24,341 bases of DNA from Methanobacteriota archaeon (lineage in GTDB: Archaea; Thermoplasmatota; Thermoplasmata; RBG-16-68-12): positions 1 to 24,341 of the forward strand of contig VBLR01000127.1 in the NCBI GenBank assembly GCA_005878665.1, in the 5' to 3' direction. The translations under genes were made by a program, and so were the position numbers. Below are positions 7,886 through 15,481 of the stretch, piece by piece (the first letter of the stretch is position 1; every line of letters begins with the position of its first letter). The notes beneath the pieces were generated by a model. It was not told where the DNA came from. It did no database searches and saw nothing but the letters and a program-made list of their open reading frames with translations.

Positions 7886-7892
7886 CTTAAAT
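7886..7892 (-). promoter_or_regulatory. TATA-like box of egsA
   Basis: On the minus strand this reads atttaag. It lies about 40 nt upstream of GTG 7847, leaving a leader of roughly 14 nt that can hold the AGGGGAG ribosome binding site. Confidence 0.5.
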
Positions 7893-7955
7893 CCGACGAC
7901 CCCGTTCTCGGCCTCCCGATCGGCGGCCATGACGGGATGCCCGAAGGGTCCCAGA

Positions 7956-8567
7956 TCAGCCGCGCTTTGGGGCCCGACGAGTCAGCGGTGGTACCCATCG
8001 CCGATGCTCCGAATCGTCAATCAGTTGCGCGAGGCGTTTGAGTTTCGTCTGCTCCGCTTTCGCGGTGATGACCCACCAGACCGCCGCCTTCTGGTAGGAT
8101 GGGGCCTGCGCCTGAAAGAACTCCCACGCCGTCCGGTTCGCGCGGAATTTGCTCAATTGTGTTTCGTCGAGCTCCCCCGCCTTGCGTTGTTCGTACGAGT
8201 AGATTCCGGATCGATCTCTGGCGCGCGCCTCGAACGCCGCGAGGCCGGCCCGCTGCAGGCGCCCCTGATCGCGGAGTTCCTGGACGCGTCTGACATTCAC
8301 CGCGCTCCAGATGCTGCCGGGTTTGCGCGGCGTGAAGCGAATCGCATAGTTCGCTTCGTCGATGCCTTTCCGCTGGCCATCGATCCATCCGACACACAGC
8401 GCTTCGTCGACCGCTTGCGGCCACGTGATGCTCGCCTGACCTGAACCCTCTTTATGGAACCCAACCCATAATTCTCGAGCCTCGTCGTGGCGCTTCTCAA
8501 GCCACGCCCGGAATTCCATCGGGGTCGTGAAGTAGGTTGGCTTCATCTGCCCTCGGACCCTCGACAT
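7956..8567 (-). CDS. YdeI/OmpD-associated family protein
   Basis: This 203-aa protein matches the YdeI/OmpD-associated family, often labelled bacteriocin-protection proteins, whose molecular role is not settled. The N-terminal domain has FTTPMEFRAWLEKRHDEARELWVGF, then ITWPQAVDEALCVGWIDGQRKGID and the signature FTPRKPGSIWSAVN. The C-terminal half is helical and contains WEFFQAQAPSYQKAAVWWV and ends KRLAQLIDDSEHRRWVPPLTRRAPKRG. ATG 8546 (MKPTYFTT) would also fit the family and is seven codons shorter. The family is widespread in bacteria and patchy in archaea, so horizontal transfer is possible. Composition is not clearly different from neighbours. Confidence 0.88.
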   Translation of the reverse strand: MSRVRGQMKPTYFTTPMEFRAWLEKRHDEARELWVGFHKEGSGQASITWPQAVDEALCVGWIDGQRKGIDEANYAIRFTPRKPGSIWSAVNVRRVQELRDQGRLQRAGLAAFEARARDRSGIYSYEQRKAGELDETQLSKFRANRTAWEFFQAQAPSYQKAAVWWVITAKAEQTKLKRLAQLIDDSEHRRWVPPLTRRAPKRG

Positions 8568-8663
8568 GGACCCGATTTCCTCACCGCTGTCCGGCGTTTA
8601 GTGCTTCCCGGAGGGATCCGCGAAAGTACCAAACTAGCGTCACCGAAACTCACCGCGGAACCA

Positions 8664-8669
8664 TTAAAT
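8664..8669 (+). promoter_or_regulatory. TATA-like box of the TPR gene
   Basis: The ttaaat element, within ccattaaatc, is centred 28 nt before GTG 8695. This supports that start and a leaderless transcript. Confidence 0.55.
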
Positions 8670-8694
8670 CGACCTCGACTCTGATGCGGCCTCC

Positions 8695-10845
8695 GTGGCA
8701 TTCCCGTTCGTCTTCGCGATCGCGGCCGTGCCCGCGCAGGCGGACTTGGCCCGTGGCGAGGCGGAGTTCCTCCGCGGGAACGCGCACTGCGACGCCCGCG
8801 AGTTCTCGGAGGCCCTCGCCTCGTATGATCGGGCGGCGGCGTTCGGATACGAGGACCACGTCATGTGGAACAATCGCGGCGTGGCGCTCGATGGACTCCG
8901 CCGCCACGAGGACGCGATACAGGCATACACCCGAGCGTTGCAACGCAACCCCCGGTACGAGATCGCCGCGTACAACCTCGGGAACGCGTTCGCCCAACTC
9001 GGGCAGTTCGAGGAGGCGCTCGTCGCCTACGACCGCGCCCTCGCGATTAACCCGGCGTATGCGGATGCGTTGTACGACAAGGCGCTCGTCTTGGCGCGGC
9101 TCGGGCGAGCCAAGCCCTCGCTGCAAGTCTACGAAGCCCTCGTCCGGGCGGATTCCGCGAACGCGGTCGCTTGGACGCGGAAGGGTCAGCTCCTCGAGGA
9201 GCTGAACAAGTTCGACGAAGCCATCGACGCATACAACGCCGCGACGGCCCAGAATCCGGGCGACGGAGACGCTTGGACGGGACTCGGCGACGCGCTGTAC
9301 GCCCTCGAACGGTACGAGGAGGCCGTCGAAGCGTACGACCGCGCGATTGCCGCGGACCCGAACAACGAGGAGGCGTGGAACAACAAGGGCTTCACCTTCT
9401 TCATGCTCGGGATTCACGAGGAAGCGCTCGCCTGCTATGAGAAGGCGCTCGCGATCAACCCAACGTACAAGCAGGCCTGGTACAACAAGGGCTACACGTT
9501 CCACGGGATCAACCGGCTCGAGGAGGCCGTCACGGCCTACGAGAAGGCGATCGAGTTGGATCGCGGCGACGAGGTCCTCTGGAACAACCTCGGAAACGCC
9601 CTCTACAACCTCGGTCGATACGAGCAATCGATTCCGTATTTCGAGCGGGCGCTCGAAGTGAACCCTCGATACGAGATTGCGTGGAACAACATCGGGAACG
9701 CGATGAACAAGATGGGTCGCCACGAACCTTCCCTGAAGTATCACGACAAGAGCCTCGAGATCAAGCCCGATTTCGACTACGCGCTGTACGCGAAAGGGCA
9801 CGCGCTCGATTCGCTCGGCCGTCACGAGGAAGGCCTCGAACTGATCAGCCAGAGCCTCGAGCTCAACCCGAACTACGACCACGCGTGGATGGCGAAGGCG
9901 GAAGCCCTCCACCATCTCGGGCGGCTCGAGGAGGCGCGCGATGCGCTGAACAACACGCTGATCCTGAATGGATCGTTCGACGAGGCGTGGGTGTTTCGCG
10001 GGAGAATCCTCGAAGAGATGGGGAACGCGCTCGAGGCGGAACGGTGCTACGAGGAAGCGCTCCAGTGTTTCCAGGCTTCTCTGGAGATCGAGCCGGAGAA
10101 CGCGGAGCTCCGATATCATCAGGCGGTCCTGCTCGAGGACCTGGAGCGGATCGACGAGGCGATCGACGGTTATGCCGCTGCGGCGTCGAAGGCCCATGGG
10201 GCCGACCCATTGCTCCGGCTTTCCAACCTCCTGCTGCGGGCCGGCCGGGTGGCGGACGCCCTCGTCCCGGCGGAAGAGTTACGCTCCCGCGTTCCGGCGG
10301 ATTCCCGGGGTTGGCTTGCAGCCGGTCGCGCATGCCTGGCCCTCGGTCGGGCCACGGATGCGGAAGCATCGTTTCGAAAGGCGGCGGACCTCGGGAACGC
10401 CGACGCGGGACCCGAACTCGCGCGGGCCCTGAAGGTCCTCGGCAAACTGGACGACGCCATCGCGGTCCTCGCCGGAATCGAGGGGCCGGGCGCCGAGGCA
10501 CTTCTCCTCCGCGCGGATCTTCACGCCGACCTCGGCCGGATGGAGGAGGCGCTCGCGGACTGCGACGCCGCGATTCGTGCGACCAAGGACGGCCGCGACC
10601 TCGCGTACCGGCGAAAGGGCGAGTTCCTGTTGCGTCTGGATCGACCGAAGCAGGCCATGGTCGCGTTCGACGCGGCCCTCGGGCTGAATCCGGCAGACCC
10701 GGATGTATGGTGTGATGCGGCGCGCGCATGGCGCTCGTTGGGGCAGGAAAGCCGCGCGCGAAAGATGGTCGACCAGGCACTGCGACTGGATCCGACTTCG
10801 TCGCGAGCTCTGGTCCTGCGGTCCGAGGGCGCTGCGTCCGGCTGA
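8695..10845 (+). CDS. Large tetratricopeptide-repeat protein
   Basis: This 716-aa protein is built almost entirely of TPR units, about 18 to 20 by eye, each ending in patterns such as EEALVAYDRALAINPAYADAL and AWNNKGFTFFMLG. The first 15 residues (MAFPFVFAIAAVPAQA) are hydrophobic and could be a short signal peptide or part of the first helix. Repeats are regular to about residue 460 (WNNLGNALYNLGRYEQSI) and more degenerate after that. TPR arrays act as protein-protein scaffolds, and no catalytic domain is visible. GTG 8695 is set by the TATA-like box 28 nt upstream. The partner is unknown, and the adjacent genes do not suggest one. Confidence 0.88.
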   Translation: MAFPFVFAIAAVPAQADLARGEAEFLRGNAHCDAREFSEALASYDRAAAFGYEDHVMWNNRGVALDGLRRHEDAIQAYTRALQRNPRYEIAAYNLGNAFAQLGQFEEALVAYDRALAINPAYADALYDKALVLARLGRAKPSLQVYEALVRADSANAVAWTRKGQLLEELNKFDEAIDAYNAATAQNPGDGDAWTGLGDALYALERYEEAVEAYDRAIAADPNNEEAWNNKGFTFFMLGIHEEALACYEKALAINPTYKQAWYNKGYTFHGINRLEEAVTAYEKAIELDRGDEVLWNNLGNALYNLGRYEQSIPYFERALEVNPRYEIAWNNIGNAMNKMGRHEPSLKYHDKSLEIKPDFDYALYAKGHALDSLGRHEEGLELISQSLELNPNYDHAWMAKAEALHHLGRLEEARDALNNTLILNGSFDEAWVFRGRILEEMGNALEAERCYEEALQCFQASLEIEPENAELRYHQAVLLEDLERIDEAIDGYAAAASKAHGADPLLRLSNLLLRAGRVADALVPAEELRSRVPADSRGWLAAGRACLALGRATDAEASFRKAADLGNADAGPELARALKVLGKLDDAIAVLAGIEGPGAEALLLRADLHADLGRMEEALADCDAAIRATKDGRDLAYRRKGEFLLRLDRPKQAMVAFDAALGLNPADPDVWCDAARAWRSLGQESRARKMVDQALRLDPTSSRALVLRSEGAASG

Positions 10846-10861
10846 CTTCTGTCGTTTTGCA

Positions 10862-10875
10862 TCGATAGATATCGA
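10862..10875. repeat. Short palindrome upstream of the PUA gene promoter
   Basis: TCGATA and TATCGA are separated by GA. It lies about 15 nt upstream of the TATA-like attatc of the PUA gene and may be an operator. At this length it could also be chance. Confidence 0.3.
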
Positions 10876-10890
10876 GACGCCCAGACAAGG

Positions 10891-10896
10891 ATTATC
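10891..10896 (+). promoter_or_regulatory. TATA-like box of the PUA-HAD operon
   Basis: The attatc element is centred about 29 nt before ATG 10923, consistent with a leaderless transcript. Confidence 0.45.
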
Positions 10897-10922
10897 TTCC
10901 CCGGCCGCGTCCCGGAATCCGA

Positions 10923-11420
10923 ATGGCCCCGAAGATCCGTCGGCGCTCCAGGCTCCGCCGGAAGGAGACGACGGACTTCCTCGGCCGGCTCGAAGATGAG
11001 TTCGGCATGGAGGTTCCGTTGAACGACGCCCCGCTCGACGAGGCGGAAGCCGGGCCTCACCGCCTGTTGCTGAGGGGGAATGACGCGATCGCGATCCTCC
11101 TCGAAAGCGGCATCGCGCCGACGATCCGCGGCCTGCTCGCCTTCCCCGCGAAGAAGCGGGCCGTCACGGTCGACATGGGAGCGGTGCGGTTCATCTACAA
11201 CGGGGCGGACGTGATGGCGCCGGGTATCGTGGACGCAGACCCCGGGATTCGCGCGGGCGACGTCGTCTGGGTCCGGGACGAGAAGAACGGCCGGCCGCTC
11301 GCGATCGGGCGCGCGATCATGGACGGACCCACGATGGCCCGCGAGGAGAAAGGCAAGGCGATCCAGACCACTCACCATGTGGGCGACGACATCTGGCGGC
11401 TCGGAGAGGAGGAGCCTTGA
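10923..11420 (+). CDS. PUA-domain RNA-binding protein, MCT-1/Tma20-like (COG2016)
   Basis: This 165-aa protein has a basic N-terminus (KIRRRSRLRRKE), a small N-terminal domain (about 20-75) and a PUA domain (about 78-155). Recognisable PUA features are RAVTVDMGAVRFIYNGADVMAPGI, AGDVVWVRDEKNGRPLAIG and the C-terminal KGKAIQTTHHVGDDIWRL. The arrangement matches archaeal relatives of MCT-1/Tma20, which bind ribosomes or RNA and assist translation in eukaryotes. A ribosome-linked role here is inferred from the family. The HAD phosphatase begins one nt after its stop, so the two are translated from one message. Confidence 0.88.
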   Translation: MAPKIRRRSRLRRKETTDFLGRLEDEFGMEVPLNDAPLDEAEAGPHRLLLRGNDAIAILLESGIAPTIRGLLAFPAKKRAVTVDMGAVRFIYNGADVMAPGIVDADPGIRAGDVVWVRDEKNGRPLAIGRAIMDGPTMAREEKGKAIQTTHHVGDDIWRLGEEEP

Positions 11421-11421
11421 C

Positions 11422-12087
11422 GTGCCGCGGCTCCGCGCCGTCCTCTTCGACATCGACGGGACGCTCCTCGACACGCGCGACGCATGGGTCGCGGCGTTCG
11501 ATGCGGGTCTCGCGGCGATTCGGAAGACGTCGTTACCCGGCTCTGAGGCGGCACAATGGATCGGCACGCCGATCGAGGTCATCTACGCGGAGCGGTGCGG
11601 CCTTAGCGGGGACGAACTCGCGAAGGCCGTCATCAAGTTCCAGCGGGTCGAGGCCGAGTCCGTTCACGACGGCATGCGCGCCTACCCCGGGGTCCGCGAG
11701 GCACTCGCCTCGCTCGCGGCATGGGAGCTCGCGACCGTGAGTAACAAACGCCGCGACACGTCCGTCGAAGCCCTTCGGGCCACCGGCCTGCTCCCGTTCT
11801 TCGCCCTCGTCCTCGGCGGGGATTCCGTGCCGCGCAAGAAGCCCGCGCCGGACCCGATCCTGAAGGCGGCATCGGCGCTGGGCGTCCATCCGACGGAATG
11901 CGCCATCGTCGGCGACACGGAGGTTGACGTGCGCGCGGGCAAGGCGGCGGGCGCTCGGACGGTCGGCGTCACCTGGGGCTACGGAACCCGCGCGCGTCTC
12001 GAAGACGCTGGCGTGGACTACTTGATCGAGACGCCCGATGCGCTGCCGGCGCTCCTGCGGGCGCTCAGGCCCAGTACGGCTGCTTGA
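11422..12087 (+). CDS. HAD-superfamily phosphatase, phosphoglycolate phosphatase-like
   Basis: This is a 221-aa HAD subfamily I hydrolase with all four motifs. Motif I is LFDIDGTLLD (nucleophile D10, acid D12), motif II is ATVSNK, motif III is the Lys of RKKPAPDPI, and motif IV is GDTEVDVRAGK. The cap is helical, between residues 17 and 90. Family members dephosphorylate phosphoglycolate or other small phosphate esters, and the true substrate is not determined by sequence. GTG 11422 is used because it lies one nt after the PUA stop and is preceded by GGAGGAG; the frame continues upstream into the PUA gene. The 3' end overlaps the convergent flavoprotein gene by 23 nt. Confidence 0.88.
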   Translation: MPRLRAVLFDIDGTLLDTRDAWVAAFDAGLAAIRKTSLPGSEAAQWIGTPIEVIYAERCGLSGDELAKAVIKFQRVEAESVHDGMRAYPGVREALASLAAWELATVSNKRRDTSVEALRATGLLPFFALVLGGDSVPRKKPAPDPILKAASALGVHPTECAIVGDTEVDVRAGKAAGARTVGVTWGYGTRARLEDAGVDYLIETPDALPALLRALRPSTAA

Positions 12088-13009
12088 GATACTTGTACAC
12101 GGACATGACGGCGGTCACCGCCTCCCCGCAACCCGTCACGATCCGCTTGTCTTTCCCGGGGTACGACACCATGTCTCCGCACGCGTAGATGCCGCGGACC
12201 GAGGTGGACATGTCCGCCTTGACCCGGATCAGCCGGTCCCCTTCGAGCTCGACGCCCCACCGCGGCAGGGGCGTGATCTTCGGTTCGAAACCGATGTTCA
12301 CGATCACCGCATCGATGTCGAGGACCGTCTTCTTCAGCGTCCGGTTGTCGTATACGACCGCCCGCTCGACCTTCCCGTCGCCTTCGAGGCTCGTGACCTC
12401 GGCGTTGAAGAGGACTTGGATCGGGCTCTCCATCACCGCCTCGACGTTCTTCTCCATCGCCCGGAACTCTTCGCGACGATGGACGAGGATGACCTTCTTC
12501 GCGGCCGCCACGATCTCGAGGGCGATCTCGAGCGCGCTGTCTCCCCCGCCGACCACGACGACGCGCTTGCCTTTGAATTCGCGACGGTCCCGCACGCGGT
12601 ACTCTACGCCGTTCGACTCGAACTCCGCTTCGCCCGGCACGCCGAGCCGTTTCGGCTCGAGAAGCCCCATCCCCATCGCGAGGATGATGGACCGCCCCTC
12701 GTACGCGCTCCCTTGGCGGGTCGCGAGCTTGAAGCCTGACGCTTGGCGCTGCACATCCACGACCTCCTCCGGGCGGATCTCCGCGCCGCTCTCCCGCGAA
12801 TGGAGCACGAAGAGCTGAGCGAGTTCGCCACCCTCGATGGCGATGTAGCTCGGATAATCGTACACGGACTTCGTCGGATACAGCCACTCCAGTTGGCCTC
12901 CCGTGGCCTGCGCCTCAAGGATCAGGGTGGAAAGCTTCCGGGTGCGGGCGTAGACCCCGGCCGTCAGACCGGCGGGGCCACCCCCGACGACGATGACGTC
13001 GTAGACCAT
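12065..13009 (-). CDS. Ferredoxin/flavodoxin-NADP reductase-like flavoprotein (TrxR fold)
   Basis: This 314-aa flavoprotein has the thioredoxin reductase fold: the FAD loop VVGGGPAGLTAGVYARTRKL, the NAD(P) loop VVGGGDSALEIALEI, HRREEFRA (the Arg pair favours NADPH), and the second FAD motif GIYACGDMVSYPGK. The redox-active CxxC of thioredoxin reductase is absent: the corresponding stretch reads EYRVRDRREFKGK, with no cysteine. That, and the C-terminal GCGEAVTAVMSVYKYL, point to the ferredoxin-NADP reductase group of this fold (YumC-like). ATG 13009 is chosen because a TATA-like cttaaac lies about 31 nt upstream. The longer frame to 13081 reads through that promoter. It is divergent from sepF. 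Confidence 0.87.
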   Translation of the reverse strand: MVYDVIVVGGGPAGLTAGVYARTRKLSTLILEAQATGGQLEWLYPTKSVYDYPSYIAIEGGELAQLFVLHSRESGAEIRPEEVVDVQRQASGFKLATRQGSAYEGRSIILAMGMGLLEPKRLGVPGEAEFESNGVEYRVRDRREFKGKRVVVVGGGDSALEIALEIVAAAKKVILVHRREEFRAMEKNVEAVMESPIQVLFNAEVTSLEGDGKVERAVVYDNRTLKKTVLDIDAVIVNIGFEPKITPLPRWGVELEGDRLIRVKADMSTSVRGIYACGDMVSYPGKDKRIVTGCGEAVTAVMSVYKYLKQPYWA

Positions 13010-13036
13010 GGGCGCCTGCGACAAAGGCCTTTCCTT

Positions 13037-13043
13037 CTTAAAC
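13037..13043 (-). promoter_or_regulatory. TATA-like box of the ferredoxin-NADP reductase-like gene
   Basis: On the minus strand this reads gtttaag, centred about 31 nt upstream of ATG 13009. Confidence 0.55.
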
Positions 13044-13094
13044 GTTGTCCCCGCTGGGGTGTCCGTGGCACGAAAGGTCACGGCTATCTTATGG

Positions 13095-13106
13095 TTATCT
13101 AGATAA
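13095..13106. promoter_or_regulatory. 12-bp perfect palindrome between two divergent promoters
   Basis: TTATCTAGATAA lies about 60 nt from the TATA box of the flavoprotein gene and about 50 nt from the sepF TATA box. A shared operator is plausible but unproven. Confidence 0.4.
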
Positions 13107-13147
13107 TTATCGCCGTTCCGGAATCGTCTGACATTCCTCCGCGATAC

Positions 13148-13156
13148 CTTTAAATT
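13148..13156 (+). promoter_or_regulatory. TATA-like box of sepF
   Basis: The ctttaaatt element lies about 45 nt before ATG 13196. This leaves a leader of around 18 nt that contains AAGGGA as a ribosome binding site, so sepF appears leadered, unlike many neighbours. Confidence 0.6.
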
Positions 13157-13195
13157 CGTGGTGCCGGCTATGGGGCGGCGCAGAAGGGATGTGGC

Positions 13196-13573
13196 ATGGC
13201 CTTCATCAAAAAGCCATTCCGACGTTTGGCCGAGGGCGCCGAGGCGGATACGTACATCGATTTAGGAGAGCTGAACTTCGAGGGCGAAGGCGGGGCGCTG
13301 GGTGAGCCCGTCGAACACCTAGTCAAGGTCGCGGAGGTCTACCGGTACGAGGACATCGCCGACCTGACGACCCATGTGTACAACGGAAACATCTTGCTGA
13401 TCGACTACACGAGCCTCGCGAGCGACGACCTCGCGCTCAAGCGCATCACGGCGGAACTGAAGAGCGCGGTCCGAGATTGCGGCGGCGACGTGGCCGTCGT
13501 GGGCAAGAACATCCTCATGGCGACTCCCGCCGGGATCAAGATCGACCGGGCGAAGATCAAAGGCGCCTTCTGA
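13196..13573 (+). CDS. sepF: SepF, FtsZ membrane anchor
   Basis: SepF tethers the FtsZ ring to the membrane at the division site in FtsZ-using archaea. The 125-aa protein begins with a short basic, potentially amphipathic segment (MAFIKKPFRRLA) suited to membrane binding. An acidic linker and the SepF core follow from about residue 40: LVKVAEVYRYEDIADLTTHVYNGNILLIDYTSL, then KRITAELKSAVRDCGGDVAVVGKNILMATPAGIKID. The length and the core match archaeal SepF. The stop abuts the stop of the convergent KaiC-like gene in a TGATCA. ftsZ itself is not in the window. The divergent neighbour is a flavoprotein with no obvious link to division. Confidence 0.85.
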   Translation: MAFIKKPFRRLAEGAEADTYIDLGELNFEGEGGALGEPVEHLVKVAEVYRYEDIADLTTHVYNGNILLIDYTSLASDDLALKRITAELKSAVRDCGGDVAVVGKNILMATPAGIKIDRAKIKGAF

Positions 13574-14452
13574 TCACGTCCGCCGACGCCAGCGGGACCG
13601 TTTCGGGGCCTCGTACGGCTTCGCCGCGAACCCCTTGTCGTACGTGAGGACGAAGTAGTCGCGGGAATGGTTCGTGTGGCGCATCTTGGCGCATCGGAAT
13701 AGCAGTTGGACCCGTCCCTCGCCGGCGCCGCTGAACCGGAGCTCGAAGACGCCGTCCGCCAGGAAGGTGACGTCGTTGGCGACGCCGCCTCGCGCGGGAT
13801 CGACGTTCGCGATGACGTATGTCGTCACGCCCATCGAGCGCAGGAAGTGGAAGAAGTGGAACAGTTCGTTCCGGACGTCCTGCAGGTGGGCCATCGAGGC
13901 GAGAACGTCCATCGTGTCGATGACGACGACGTCGATCTTCTCTCGCTGATTTCGTCGGACGAGGAAGTCCTTCAACACGCGGAGCCAGTCCCGGATCTCC
14001 TCGGCGCCCTCGTGCTCGACGCGGAGGCGGGCGATGTCGACGAGGAAGTCTTCCTCGTTCCCGAGTCCGTGATGGCGCATCGTCCGAAGGATCGATTCGC
14101 GACTCTCCTCGACGGTCACGTAAACCCCGCGACGGCCCGCGGCGCGGTTCTTGATCAGGATGTACAGGGCGAGCGAGGTCTTCATCGAGCCGCCCGGGCC
14201 GGTGATCGCGATCACGCTGGCCTTCGGGACCCCGCCCTCCAAGGAGGCATCGAGCCGACCGACGTAGGTCGGGAGGCGCTCGTCCCCCGGCGCCGGTCGT
14301 GCGGACTCGACGGCCAACGCGGCCACCCGCTCCCTCAGCCGTCGGACTTCGTCTCGCAACTCCCGCAACTCGGCCTCGAGGTCTTCCGACGGCTTCGAAG
14401 GCTCCCCGGGCTTTGCGGCCCGCACCCACTCCACGTCCACACCCTTCGCCAT
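13574..14452 (-). CDS. KaiC-like RecA-superfamily ATPase with N-terminal coiled coil
   Basis: This is a 292-aa single-domain KaiC/RadA-like ATPase. Residues 22-50 form a predicted coiled coil (SEDLEAELRELRDEVRRL). The ATPase core shows LDASLEGGVPKAS, a Walker A of GPGGSMKTS (G85-S93) with Met where Gly precedes the Lys, the glutamate pair VEES (E115, E116), Walker B VVVIDTMD (D179), and the C-terminal RCAKMRHTNH. Two paralogues lie at 16533 and 18184 on the same strand, both with the Met substitution but without the coiled coil. Such archaeal proteins are thought to act in signalling, but no function is known here. A TATA-position aaaaggttaac lies about 28 nt upstream of ATG 14452. Confidence 0.87.
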   Translation of the reverse strand: MAKGVDVEWVRAAKPGEPSKPSEDLEAELRELRDEVRRLRERVAALAVESARPAPGDERLPTYVGRLDASLEGGVPKASVIAITGPGGSMKTSLALYILIKNRAAGRRGVYVTVEESRESILRTMRHHGLGNEEDFLVDIARLRVEHEGAEEIRDWLRVLKDFLVRRNQREKIDVVVIDTMDVLASMAHLQDVRNELFHFFHFLRSMGVTTYVIANVDPARGGVANDVTFLADGVFELRFSGAGEGRVQLLFRCAKMRHTNHSRDYFVLTYDKGFAAKPYEAPKRSRWRRRT

Positions 14453-14479
14453 CCCGTAGGTGAATGTGAACCGCGCGCG

Positions 14480-14490
14480 TTAACCTTTTG
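14480..14490 (-). promoter_or_regulatory. Candidate TATA element of the coiled-coil KaiC-like gene
   Basis: On the minus strand this reads aaaaggttaac and lies at the leaderless distance from ATG 14452. The same AAGGTTAAC forms one arm of the inverted repeat before moaB. Confidence 0.4.
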
Positions 14491-14501
14491 CCGCGGTCGG
14501 T

Positions 14502-14517
14502 CCCGAAACAATTCGGG
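14502..14517. repeat. Perfect 6-4-6 inverted repeat in a divergent promoter region
   Basis: CCCGAA and TTCGGG are separated by ACAA. It lies just upstream of the KaiC-like promoter, in the 183-nt gap that also holds the promoter of the DUF6015-like gene, and is a candidate operator. Confidence 0.4.
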
Positions 14518-14591
14518 TATCAGGTCTGAGAGGACCGATTGGTCATCGTCCGGGACGGTGAGAATCAATAGAGGGACGGCGGCGCAGAACT

Positions 14592-14600
14592 CTTAAATAG
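14592..14600 (+). promoter_or_regulatory. TATA-like box of the DUF6015-like gene
   Basis: The cttaaatag element is centred about 40 nt before ATG 14636, leaving a leader of roughly 10 to 15 nt. Confidence 0.55.
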
Positions 14601-14635
14601 CATAGACCCCCCATGGGAGGCGCCCGAGGCGACCC

Positions 14636-15067
14636 ATGGCCGTGAAGACGAAGTCCGAACGGGGACCGGCTGGCACGCTCACGGTCGACGACCTCACCCG
14701 GGCGATCAAGAACTCGATCGACCGGACCGGCATGAAAGAGGAAGAGGCCCGGGCCATGGCCCAGCACGTCCTCAACTTCTTCGGCTATTCCGAGCGGATC
14801 ATCGACAACGTCCTGGAGCCGGAAGACCGGGACGCGTTCTATATGCTCGAGGACTCCGGCATTCTGACGACGGAGAGGGAGGAGACGACCCTCTACGACG
14901 GGCGGGAGTGGCGGATCCACTACTGGATGTTCCGGAAAGAGCGGATCGCCGAGCTGGTCGAGGCCCAAAAGGCGAAAGAAGAGGCCGAGAAGATGGGGTC
15001 CATCTACGACGACGTCCCCGAAGATTTCTGGGCATCCCGCAAGGAAAAGCCCGAGGCGCCGAAATAG
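14636..15067 (+). CDS. Conserved archaeal protein, DUF6015-like
   Basis: This is a 143-aa soluble protein without known function. It has a conserved-looking core, LTVDDLTRAIKNSIDRTGMKEEEARAMAQHVLNFFGY, followed by SERIIDNVLEPEDRDAFYMLEDSGILTTEREETTLYDGREWRIHYW, and then a charged tail of about 40 residues (EAQKAKEEAEKMGS). The core has the look of a winged-helix-like fold: two helices, then MLEDSGILTTEREETTLYDGREWRIHYW as a helix and beta-wing, which is inference. It resembles a family I recall as DUF6015, with the name uncertain. It is transcribed divergently from the coiled-coil KaiC-like gene, and the shared upstream region suggests coordinated control. Confidence 0.75.
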   Translation: MAVKTKSERGPAGTLTVDDLTRAIKNSIDRTGMKEEEARAMAQHVLNFFGYSERIIDNVLEPEDRDAFYMLEDSGILTTEREETTLYDGREWRIHYWMFRKERIAELVEAQKAKEEAEKMGSIYDDVPEDFWASRKEKPEAPK

Positions 15068-15070
15068 GCC

Positions 15071-15481
15071 TCAGGCGAAGGCCAGCTGAACGGCGCCGCC
15101 GTGGCGCCGGACGAGATCCACCGCGAGCGACTGTGGGAGGGCCATCCGCCCGTCCCGGAAGGGGAACGCCCGATCGAACTTCTCGACGGCCCGCAGGGCC
15201 TTGGCGCCTAGTTCGTCCGTGAGATAGGCGCTGTCCGAATCCCCGGAGACGAGCAGGGTGAGAGGCAGTCGGAGGTCGTCCGCCTCTTCCCGGGTGAGCG
15301 CGGCCGCGAGGCGGTCGAGGCCCGCCCGGTCGAACGGGTGCGGGTCCCCCTCCCGCGTGCGGCACGCCGGCTCGGGCTCCGCGAGGAGACGAGCCAGGCT
15401 CTTCTTCTCGACGACCAGTCCGGCGTTCAGCCGGCCGAGCTCGAATGAGATCCAGCGATCGATCGATCCGGGCGCGACCAC
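15071..15481 (-). CDS. UPF0216 (DUF61) family protein
   Basis: This 136-aa protein matches the archaeal UPF0216 family, of unknown function. Typical segments are SIDRWISFELGRLNAGLVVEKKSLARLLAEPEPACRTREGDPHPFDRAGLDRLAAAL, DDLRLPLTLLVSGDSDSAYLTDELGAKALRAVEKF and a C-terminal LPQSLAVDLVRRHGGAVQLAF. GTG 15481 is taken as the start, immediately before the conserved SIDRWI. The frame stays open far upstream, into the antisense of the zinc-ribbon membrane gene, but that part has no family match. The gene converges with the DUF6015-like gene, with stops four nt apart. A near-palindrome (15481-15500) lies directly at its start. Confidence 0.85.
   Translation of the reverse strand: MVAPGSIDRWISFELGRLNAGLVVEKKSLARLLAEPEPACRTREGDPHPFDRAGLDRLAAALTREEADDLRLPLTLLVSGDSDSAYLTDELGAKALRAVEKFDRAFPFRDGRMALPQSLAVDLVRRHGGAVQLAFA

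Noticed and set aside
6864..8444. A 526-codon open frame on the plus strand antisense to egsA and the YdeI-like gene.
   Set aside because: It is rich in Arg, Asp and Gly with no family features, and lies entirely opposite two well-supported genes. GC-rich sequence produces such shadow frames.
8650..10197. A 515-codon minus-strand frame opposite the TPR gene.
   Set aside because: Its periodic composition mirrors the TPR repeats on the other strand. No domain is recognisable.
10521..11582. A 353-codon minus-strand frame across the TPR end, PUA and HAD genes.
   Set aside because: It crosses three genes in antisense with no conserved motifs.
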